From positions 4,516 through 10,072 of the forward strand of contig DFXC01000134.1 in the NCBI GenBank assembly GCA_002383105.1: DNA of 5,557 bases. The letters run 5' to 3'. Below are positions 1 to 5,557 of the stretch, piece by piece; the first letter of the stretch is position 1, and every line of letters starts with the position of its first letter. The position numbers and the translations under genes are program-made. Source of the DNA: Hyphomicrobiaceae bacterium UBA4118. GTDB lineage: Bacteria > Pseudomonadota > Alphaproteobacteria > Rhizobiales > Methyloligellaceae. The notes beneath the pieces were generated by a model, which saw nothing but the letters and a program-made list of their open reading frames with translations, ran no database searches and was not told where the DNA came from.

Positions 1-858
1 GGGGAGGCGGCGGTCGTCGCCATGGGCAAACTCGGGGGCCGCGAGATGACGGCCGCATCGGACCTCGACCTGATCATCGTCTACGACTATGCCGGAGAGG
101 GGGCCCAATCCGATGGGGCCAAGAGCTTACCGGGGCCGCAATATTATGCGCGTTTCACCCAACGCCTGATCGCGGCGCTCTCGGCCGCCACCGTCGAGGG
201 CTCCCTCTACCAGGTCGACATGCGCCTCAGGCCCTCCGGCAATCAGGGCCCGGTCGCCACCAAGCTGTCGAGCTTCATCGACTATCAGAAGGGCTCAGCC
301 TGGACCTGGGAGCATCTCGCTTTGACGCGCGCGCGCGCGCTGACGGGCCCTGCGTCCTTGCGCCGGAAAATCAACGCCACTATCGGTGAGGTGCTGGCGC
401 GTCCGCGCGACCGCGCGGCCGTAGCCGCCGACTTGCGGACGATGCGGGCGAAGATCGCCGACGAGAAGGGGGTCCAGGATATCTGGGACCTGAAGCAGGT
501 GCGGGGCGGGCTGATCGATCTCGAATTCATCGCCCAGTTCCTGCAGATCGTGAGCGCGGCAGAGCATCCGGAAGTGCTCGACCCGAACACCGAGATGACA
601 ATCACCAAGTTGTCGGCCGCCGGCGTGTTGGCTCCCGGCGATGCCGAGATCTTGGTGCCGGCGGCGCGCCTCTATCACACCCTGACCCAGGTCTTGCGGC
701 TGTGCCTCGACAAGCCGTTCACGGCAGCAGACGCTCCGCGCGCGCTGAAGGACCTGCTGGCGCGCGCCTCCGAGATGCCTGACTTCCCCACGCTCGAGGC
801 CATGCTGAAAGACACGCTTGCCGCCGTGCATGAGGCCTTCGAGCGGATCGTGGCGTGA
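1..858 (+). CDS. glnE: Glutamine synthetase adenylyltransferase / adenylyl-removing enzyme, C-terminal part (5' end outside window)
   Basis: This is the C-terminal 285 residues of GlnE. The frame is open to base 1, so the gene begins upstream, and the ATG at 22 is internal. GlnE adenylylates and deadenylylates a tyrosine of glutamine synthetase in the cytoplasm, switching the enzyme off or on in response to PII and glutamine. The visible part is the second (C-terminal) nucleotidyltransferase domain, which by family knowledge performs adenylylation. It shows GKLGGREMTAASDLDL (window residues 9-24, with the metal-binding D21 and D23) and VDMRLRPSG (about 72-80, third acidic residue). A helical segment typical of GlnE/GlnD follows, with WDLKQVRGGLIDLEFIAQF at about 162-180. 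Family members are roughly 950-1000 residues, so about 30% is present. The C-terminus looks normal and ends at TGA 856-858, with no frameshift. Downstream on the same strand lies a lanthipeptide synthetase remnant, and I see no clear terminator between them. Confidence 0.96.
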   Translation, partial: GEAAVVAMGKLGGREMTAASDLDLIIVYDYAGEGAQSDGAKSLPGPQYYARFTQRLIAALSAATVEGSLYQVDMRLRPSGNQGPVATKLSSFIDYQKGSAWTWEHLALTRARALTGPASLRRKINATIGEVLARPRDRAAVAADLRTMRAKIADEKGVQDIWDLKQVRGGLIDLEFIAQFLQIVSAAEHPEVLDPNTEMTITKLSAAGVLAPGDAEILVPAARLYHTLTQVLRLCLDKPFTAADAPRALKDLLARASEMPDFPTLEAMLKDTLAAVHEAFERIVA

Positions 859-896
859 GGAAACTCGTCTCCTAACCTGCGGCGGGAGCTAGTTAA

Positions 897-1445
897 TTAA
901 CCGCATACTTTGCTGGCTCGTCCGGCCAACAGCGGTTCAATATCGCGGGGCTTGAGCTGGCGGAGCGCGAGCTTACCGACATTGGTCGGATTGGCAGGAG
1001 CTCAAGTGCGCGCGCGCCCGATCACGCTGGAGCCGCCGCCTCCCAACTTGCCTGGTGCCACGGCAAACCAGGCGTGGCGCTGGCGCTAAAGGCAGCAAGC
1101 AAGCGGGGTGACAAGCGCAAGATCGACGCGACCGTGAGCGCAGTCATTTCTGCAATAAATTCTTCGCCCCTTGAGCGCTCGGACTGCATCGGTCACGGCA
1201 ATTTGGGTAACCTGCTCCTTGTTCGCGAGCTGATGGACGACGAGCTGCGAGCCGGAATTTCTTCGGGGCTTGAGAGAAAAGTCGTGAGGAGGATTTCACG
1301 ACACGGCGTGGTGTGCGGAAATTTCGGATTGGAGACCGCCGGTCTGATGGAGGGTCTCGCGGGAATGGGTCTCGCTCTGCTGAAGCTTGCCGAGCCGGCA
1401 CGAATTCCCAATGTCTTGATACTGGAGCCGGCCAGCGCGGGGTAG
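897..1445 (+). pseudogene. Remnant of a LanM-type lanthipeptide synthetase (C-terminal LanC-like cyclase domain)
   Basis: An open frame of 182 codons runs from just after an in-frame TAA (894-896) to TAG at 1443-1445. It reads as the C-terminal end of a LanM (class II) synthetase, a cytoplasmic enzyme that dehydrates Ser/Thr and forms lanthionine rings in a precursor peptide. Seen in order: a weak GQQRFNIAGLELAERE segment (from 924), the cyclase motif AWCHGKPGVALAL (1050-1088), CIGHGNLGN (1185-1211), and the C-terminal signature GLMEGLAGMGLALLKLAEP followed by IPNVLILEPAS. LanC/LanM cyclases bind zinc through the Cys of WCHG and the Cys-His of a second CHG motif. Here the residue just before that His is Gly (GGT, 1191-1193). 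There is no in-frame ATG before WCHG. The earliest conventional start, GTG 1074, falls inside that motif. A normal LanM has about 900-1100 residues, so the whole dehydratase part is gone. No precursor gene or transporter is visible. A short translated LanC-like protein is possible but unlikely. Confidence 0.85.
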
Positions 1446-1447
1446 GC

Positions 1448-3730
1448 TCAGGCGGAGGCGGCGAACTTGTGCTCTTCCTCGGCGATCACGGGCCGCATCG
1501 GCAGGGTGCAGGCGACAGTGGTGCCCTGACCCTCGCGGCTGTTGATCCGCAGGGTTCCGCCATGCAGCTCGACCAGGGCACGCGAGATGGCGAGCCCAAG
1601 CCCACTTCCCTGATGGCTCTTCGAGAACTGGTTCTCGACCTGCTCGAAAGGCCTGCCGAGCTTGGCGATATCGGCTTCCGGAATGCCGATGCCGGTATCC
1701 TTGATGGTGATCTTCACATGCCCCCGCGAGCGCGACAGATGCACGTCGACGCTGCCGCCGTCGCGGGTGAACTTGACGGCGTTGGAGAGCAGGTTGAGGA
1801 AGACCTGCTTGAGCGCCCGGCGGTCGGCTTCGAGCGTCAGGTGCTGCGGCCCATGACGCCCAAGCGCGATATTGCGCTCGGCAGCGGCCTGGCTCACCAC
1901 CTTCATGCTGTCCTCGACGATGTCGGCCACGTCGATGGTGTCGACGTCGAGAGACATGCGCCCGGCCTCGATCTTCGACATGTCGAGGATGTCGTTGATC
2001 ACTTCGAGCAGATAGCTGCCGCTCGCGTAAATGTCGCGGGCATATTCCTGATATTTGGGATGGCCGATCGGACCGAACAGGGCCTGCTGCATCACCTCGG
2101 AGAAGCCGATCACGGCGTTCAACGGCGTGCGCAGCTCGTGGCTGATATTGGCGAGGAACTCCGACTTGGCGCGGTTGGCGGCCTCGGCGCGATTCTTCTC
2201 GAGCGCGTATTTTTCGGCCAGGTCGACGAGCTGTTGCTTCTGCTGCTCGAGCTCGCGGCGTGAGAGCCTGAGCTCGGAGACGCTCGCCCTGAGCTGCTGC
2301 TCGCTTTCGGCCAGAAGATGCTGGCTCTCCTTGAGCACGGTGATGTCGGTGCCGACGCTGACATAGCCGCCGTCCCGCGTCCGCCGCTCATTGATATGCA
2401 GCCAGCGCCCGTCCTCGATCTGCGCCTCGTAGGTGCGGCTGTCGTTGTCGTCCTTGCCGGCGACGGCGACGCGCTTGCTGACGATCGGCTCCGAGGCCGA
2501 GGCGATGACCTCGTCATAGGGGCTGCCGGGGCGGACCATGTCGTCCGGCAGGCCGTGGAACTGCTGGTATTTGCTGTTGCACATCACCAGACGGTTCTCT
2601 CTGTCCCACAGCACGAAGGCTTCCGAGATCGTCTCGACCGCATCGCGCAGGCGCGCATTGGCCTCGGCAGAGCCGGGCGCCACGTCATGATCGGCGATCA
2701 CGGCGATGCCGGTGAGGCAAGGCTCTCGATCGGGCGTGCTGCGCGTGATATGGCCGCGCAGGCGCAAGCCGACCCAATGCCCATCGGCATGACGGAGCCG
2801 GAAGGTCTGGTCGAAGACGGAAATGCCGTCGCGGAGATGCCGGTCGATCTCGCCGCGGAGGTCGTCCTCGGGATGGAGCGCCTGGGAGATGGCACGGAAA
2901 GCCATGGCCTTGCTGGCGGGCTCCAAGCCGAGCAGCCGGTACATCGGCGCCGACCAGTGCACATGGCCGCGCGCGAGGTTCCAGCGCCAGACGCCGCAGC
3001 CGGGCAACGCTTCGGTCAGCTCTTTGGTGAAGGCATCTTCGTCCTCGCGCCCGGCCGAGGGGGCGAGATACCAGAGGCCGCCCGCGAGCAGTGCGAGCAC
3101 GAGGCCGGCGCAGACTAGGAGGGTGATCTCAAGGCTCGCGTCTCGCCGCCAATCGGCCAGCGCCGCTCCGACCGGCTGGACGAAGGCGACTTGCGCGTCG
3201 GTTTGCGGAACGTTGCGGACGGTAACGATGGCATCGGTGCCGTCGAGCAGCGTCAGGCGCAGCACCCCGGCCTCTGCCCCGAAGGTGGTCAGCGGCTGCT
3301 GGGGGCCCAAGATGGTGAGCAGGTTGCCCGAGGGAGCGCCGTCGAGCGGCGCGCGGGCCTGGATTTCGCCCTCGGCGTCGGCGAGCAGGGCGGTGCGGCC
3401 GTCGGCGGTTGCGCCCCTGGGCAGGCTTGCGGCAAGCGCACTCTGCCAATTCATGCTCGAGCTGAGGGTCTTCTCCTTGAGGCTCGTGGAGGCGAGATCG
3501 GCGACCAGCGCGAGCTGATGGCGAGCCGAATCGAGCGCTACGCGCTTCGCATGCACGACCTGGATGGCAAAGCCGATAAGGGCGACGGCGAAGAAGGCGC
3601 TGAGGAGGATAGGGACCAGGCTGCGCAGCAGCTTGGTATTGGGAAGATGACGACCGATGCTGGCGCGGAGGTCCTGCCATTGCGGCCCCGCGATAGCGAA
3701 TCCGTCACGCGCCGAACGCGCCCGCGACAT
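1448..3730 (-). CDS. PleC/DivJ-type membrane sensor histidine kinase with two PAS domains
   Basis: This is a sensor kinase of 760 residues from the preferred ATG at 3730. A start at 3778 would add 16 residues. Domains in order: TM helix at about 35-59, a periplasmic loop of about 140 residues with no recognised fold, TM helix at about 200-222, PAS at about 234-349 (with ALHPEDD and FRLRHADGHW), PAS at about 359-470, a charged coiled-coil linker to about 522, HisKA, then the HATPase_c domain. The H box SHELRTPLNAVIGFSE carries phospho-acceptor His531. The ATP site shows NLLSNAVKF (N646, N650), DTGIGI (678-683), FEQVE (695-699) and GSGLGLA (708-714), so all catalytic boxes are intact. The HisKA continuation (GPIGHPKYQEYARDIYASG, then INDILDMSKIEAGRM) is typical of the PleC/DivJ/PdhS family, whose known members act on the response regulators DivK and PleD and so on CtrA in Alphaproteobacteria. 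Two TM helices around a periplasmic loop fit PleC best, but orthology is inferred, so no symbol is given. There is no linked response regulator in the window. Confidence 0.93.
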   Translation of the reverse strand: MSRARSARDGFAIAGPQWQDLRASIGRHLPNTKLLRSLVPILLSAFFAVALIGFAIQVVHAKRVALDSARHQLALVADLASTSLKEKTLSSSMNWQSALAASLPRGATADGRTALLADAEGEIQARAPLDGAPSGNLLTILGPQQPLTTFGAEAGVLRLTLLDGTDAIVTVRNVPQTDAQVAFVQPVGAALADWRRDASLEITLLVCAGLVLALLAGGLWYLAPSAGREDEDAFTKELTEALPGCGVWRWNLARGHVHWSAPMYRLLGLEPASKAMAFRAISQALHPEDDLRGEIDRHLRDGISVFDQTFRLRHADGHWVGLRLRGHITRSTPDREPCLTGIAVIADHDVAPGSAEANARLRDAVETISEAFVLWDRENRLVMCNSKYQQFHGLPDDMVRPGSPYDEVIASASEPIVSKRVAVAGKDDNDSRTYEAQIEDGRWLHINERRTRDGGYVSVGTDITVLKESQHLLAESEQQLRASVSELRLSRRELEQQKQQLVDLAEKYALEKNRAEAANRAKSEFLANISHELRTPLNAVIGFSEVMQQALFGPIGHPKYQEYARDIYASGSYLLEVINDILDMSKIEAGRMSLDVDTIDVADIVEDSMKVVSQAAAERNIALGRHGPQHLTLEADRRALKQVFLNLLSNAVKFTRDGGSVDVHLSRSRGHVKITIKDTGIGIPEADIAKLGRPFEQVENQFSKSHQGSGLGLAISRALVELHGGTLRINSREGQGTTVACTLPMRPVIAEEEHKFAASA

Positions 3731-3735
3731 TCGGT

Positions 3736-3743
3736 CCCCCTTA
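3736..3743 (-). promoter_or_regulatory. Strong Shine-Dalgarno sequence that fixes the kinase start at 3730
   Basis: On the minus strand TAAGGGGG lies 5 nt before the ATG at 3730. It can pair over eight consecutive positions with the 16S rRNA 3' end (complement of TAAGGAGG), with one G-U wobble. The upstream in-frame ATG at 3778 has only a GAGG ten bases away and a GGAG directly abutting the start codon, which is poorer spacing. I therefore prefer the shorter protein beginning MSRARSARDG. Confidence 0.6.
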
Positions 3744-3846
3744 TCATTCTCCTGCTTCGAGCCGGAGAAGTGCCGCATCTCCGAATCGCCTCGATCATTG
3801 GAATCGATGACGACTCCGTCTGTCTAGGGAAAAACTGTGGAAAAGC

Positions 3847-3863
3847 GGTTAATGACCGGTTGA
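3847..3863 (-). promoter_or_regulatory. Possible CtrA-type binding site upstream of the histidine kinase
   Basis: Read on the minus strand, the stretch is TCAACC-GGTCA-TTAACC: two near-identical hexamers starting 11 bp apart, about one helical turn. The published CtrA consensus of Alphaproteobacteria is TTAA-N7-TTAAC, and this site matches it except for one base (TCAA in the first half). It lies 117 nt before the preferred kinase ATG and just after the pepN stop. Because the kinase is of the PleC/DivJ type, which feeds into CtrA, a feedback site would make sense, but that link is inference. A short, AT-containing motif can also occur by chance. Confidence 0.35.
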
Positions 3864-3875
3864 CGGAGAGCGACT

Positions 3876-5557
3876 CTAGGCCCCGCCGAGCGTCTTGGTG
3901 ACGATCTCGTAGCTGTCGGTGGACAGCGGCCGGGCGGCGAGATCTTCGAGGACGGCCCTGGCGCGGGCCTGCCGGCCGGGCTCCAGGATACGCCAGCTTT
4001 CAAAGGCGCCGAGAAGGCGCGCGGCGACGTGCGGATTGAAGCGGTCGATCCCAAGCGCCTGGCCGGCGAGGAGCTTGTAGCCGGCGCCGTCGGCGCGGTT
4101 GAAGCCAGTCGGGTTGGCGTGGACGAAGCTGCCGATCAGCGCGCGTACGCGGTTCGGGTTCTTGAGCGAGAATTTCGGGTGGGAGAGGAGGCCGCGCACG
4201 GTCTCCACCGAATCGGGCCTTGCCGACCGTGCCTGCACGGCGAACCATTTGTCCAGCACGAGGGGCTCGTCCTGCCAGCGCGCATAGAAATGGTCGAGCG
4301 CTTGGTCGCGCGCCGCCGCCGGCAAGTGGGACAGGATGGAAAGCGCGGCGATGGCGTCGGTCATGTTGGAGGCCTCGCGGTAGTGGTGTTCGGCGCGCGC
4401 GATCTCGGCCGGCGCGGCCGTGGCCACCAGGAGGTCCAGCGCCGCGCCGCGCAGGGCCCGCTTGCCTGCGCTGTCAGGGTCGGGCGAATAGGGTCCGCTC
4501 GGCGCGGTTGCCTCATAAAGCTCGGCTAATGTCTCCTTGATGGCGCCGCCGATCATGGCGCGCAAGCCCTCGCGCGCGTTGCGCACAGCGTCGGTATCGA
4601 CGTTGCGGGCAAGCTCCCGCGCGATGTCCGACTCGCTCGGCAGCTTGAGGAACTCGGCGCGGTAAGCCGCGAGCAACGATGCGTCGCTTACTGTCGTCCC
4701 GATCGCTTGCGCGAGCCTGTTCGCCTCTCTTCCGTTCACGCGCTCGTGCCCCGCGCCGTTCCGCGCGGCGGCGACGAGCAGATTGCTCGCGAAAGTCTGC
4801 GCCGCCTGCCAGCGGTTGAACGGATCGCTGTCATGGATCATCAGGAATTCGATCTGGTCCGGATCGAGGCTCGAGGTGATGCGCACCGGAGCCGAGAAGC
4901 CGCGCAGCAACGAGAGCGTGGGCGGAGCGGAGATGTCACGGAACGCGAAGACCTGCTCGCGCTCCGTCACTTCGAGCAATCCGTCGGTCAGCGGCTCCTC
5001 GCCGTCGAGCTTGAGCGGAAGCTCATCGCCGTTGGAACCAATCAGGCCCACTTTGAGCGGGATGAACATCGGCTCCTTCTTGGTCTGGCCGGGCGTGGGC
5101 GGCACGACCTGGCTCACTGCAAGCCGGGCAGTCTTGGCGTGCGCGTCGTAATCGAGCGAGCAGGCAAGCTCGGGCGTCCCGCTTTGGGTGTACCAGAGCA
5201 TGAACTGATCGAGATCGCGGCCCGAGACGTCGGCCATCGCCTCGACGAAGTCCTCGACCGTTACCGCCTCGCCGTCATGACGCTCGAAATAGAGGTCGAG
5301 ACCTTTGCGGAAGCCCTCGCGGCCGAGCAGCGTCTGCAACATGCGGCAGACCTCGGCGCCCTTCTCGTAGACGGTGGACGTGTAGAAGTTGTTGATCTCG
5401 ATATAGGAGGCGGGCCGCACGGGATGGGCCAGCGGTCCCGCATCCTCGGGGAATTGATGGGTCTTCAGCATGCGCACGGCGGCGATGCGCTCGACCGGGC
5501 CCGAGCGCGTGTCGCCGGTGAACTCCTGGTCGCGGAAAACCGTGAGGCCTTCCTTCA
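3876..5557 (-). CDS. pepN: Aminopeptidase N (M1 zinc metallopeptidase), C-terminal two thirds (5' end outside window)
   Basis: A cytoplasmic M1-family aminopeptidase that releases N-terminal residues from peptides in the last steps of protein turnover. 559 codons are visible, ending at TAG (3876-3878). The frame is open to the window edge, so GTG 5477 is internal. The first residues read KEGLTVFRDQEF, where the Glu is by family knowledge the third zinc ligand. The HExxH pair lies just outside. TVYEKGAEV carries the conserved catalytic Tyr (visible residue 63), 61 residues after that Glu, the same spacing as E320 and Y381 of E. coli PepN. Further conserved blocks are NNFYTSTVYEKG, LYFERHDGEAVTVEDF and WYTQSGTPEL (end of the catalytic domain), FSAPVRI (Ig-like domain), then the C-terminal helical domain with EASNMTDAIAALS, LVLDKWFAVQA and NPNRVRALIGSF. 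E. coli PepN has 870 residues, so about 64% is present. There is no frameshift or internal stop, and the C-terminus is normal. The kinase gene follows on the same strand. Confidence 0.96.
   Translation of the reverse strand, partial: KEGLTVFRDQEFTGDTRSGPVERIAAVRMLKTHQFPEDAGPLAHPVRPASYIEINNFYTSTVYEKGAEVCRMLQTLLGREGFRKGLDLYFERHDGEAVTVEDFVEAMADVSGRDLDQFMLWYTQSGTPELACSLDYDAHAKTARLAVSQVVPPTPGQTKKEPMFIPLKVGLIGSNGDELPLKLDGEEPLTDGLLEVTEREQVFAFRDISAPPTLSLLRGFSAPVRITSSLDPDQIEFLMIHDSDPFNRWQAAQTFASNLLVAAARNGAGHERVNGREANRLAQAIGTTVSDASLLAAYRAEFLKLPSESDIARELARNVDTDAVRNAREGLRAMIGGAIKETLAELYEATAPSGPYSPDPDSAGKRALRGAALDLLVATAAPAEIARAEHHYREASNMTDAIAALSILSHLPAAARDQALDHFYARWQDEPLVLDKWFAVQARSARPDSVETVRGLLSHPKFSLKNPNRVRALIGSFVHANPTGFNRADGAGYKLLAGQALGIDRFNPHVAARLLGAFESWRILEPGRQARARAVLEDLAARPLSTDSYEIVTKTLGGA

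Noticed and set aside
326..340. Alternating CG tract of 15 bases within glnE
   Set aside because: It encodes ordinary Arg-Ala residues (RARA) in frame and the GlnE reading frame is intact. It could be slippage-prone but nothing shows it acts as a switch.
295..831. Minus-strand open frame of 178 codons opposite glnE
   Set aside because: It overlaps conserved GlnE sequence completely and has no domain or credible ribosome binding site.
894..900. AT-rich TAATTAA just upstream of the relic, considered as a promoter -10 or insertion target
   Set aside because: There is no matching -35, no flanking direct repeat and no second copy at the other end of the relic.
859..1447. Possible transposon, IS end, tRNA attachment site or lanthipeptide precursor gene explaining the LanM relic
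   Set aside because: I found no terminal inverted repeats, transposase motifs, tRNA-like sequence or short peptide gene with a leader and Cys/Ser/Thr-rich core in this gap.
1425..1449. Possible hairpin GAGCC...GGCTC at the relic/kinase junction, considered as a terminator
   Set aside because: There are only five paired bases around a 15-base loop and no T run on either strand, too weak to call a terminator.
1313..2263. Plus-strand open frame of 316 codons opposite the kinase 3' half
   Set aside because: It is the antisense shadow of the kinase HisKA/ATPase coding region in GC-rich DNA. Its translation has no recognisable domain, and its start lies inside the LanM remnant in another frame.
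2318..3118. Plus-strand open frame of 266 codons opposite the kinase PAS region
   Set aside because: It is an antisense shadow of a clear protein domain on the other strand, with composition typical of high-GC mirror frames and no motif.
4029..4529. Plus-strand open frame opposite pepN
   Set aside because: The minus strand here encodes well-conserved PepN C-terminal blocks, and this frame only mirrors them.

Overview
The window is GC-rich DNA, at roughly two thirds G+C by eye. It looks like an alphaproteobacterial chromosome, most likely Hyphomicrobiales (Rhizobiales). The evidence is the GlnE and PepN sequence types and a PleC/DivJ-type histidine kinase, a family tied to the alphaproteobacterial CtrA cell-cycle circuit. 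Genus and species cannot be read from the sequence.

Layout: (1) Positions 1-858, plus strand, hold the last 285 codons of glnE, the glutamine synthetase adenylyltransferase/adenylyl-removing enzyme. (2) Positions 897-1445, plus strand, hold a remnant that ordinary annotation would probably call a hypothetical protein. It is the C-terminal, LanC-like cyclase end of a LanM-type (class II) lanthipeptide synthetase. It has no usable start, lacks about four fifths of a normal LanM, has lost one zinc-binding cysteine, and is visibly less GC-rich than its flanks. (3) Positions 1448-3730 (or to 3778), minus strand, hold a complete membrane-anchored sensor histidine kinase with two PAS domains. (4) Positions 3731-3875 are a short intergenic stretch carrying a strong Shine-Dalgarno sequence and a tandem motif resembling a CtrA site. 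(5) Positions 3876-5557, minus strand, hold the C-terminal two thirds of pepN, the M1-family aminopeptidase N, cut by the window edge.

How the genes relate: pepN and the kinase run in the same direction, separated by 145 nt from the pepN stop to the preferred kinase start. They could be co-transcribed, or the kinase could have its own promoter. glnE is convergent with that pair, and the LanM remnant sits exactly in the gap, ending 2 nt from the kinase stop codon. The three full-size genes are housekeeping or regulatory: nitrogen control, cell-cycle or envelope signalling, and peptide turnover. The LanM remnant is the foreign element. I see no intact novel system here. The best observation is this relic of peptide natural-product biosynthesis in an otherwise ordinary core region.
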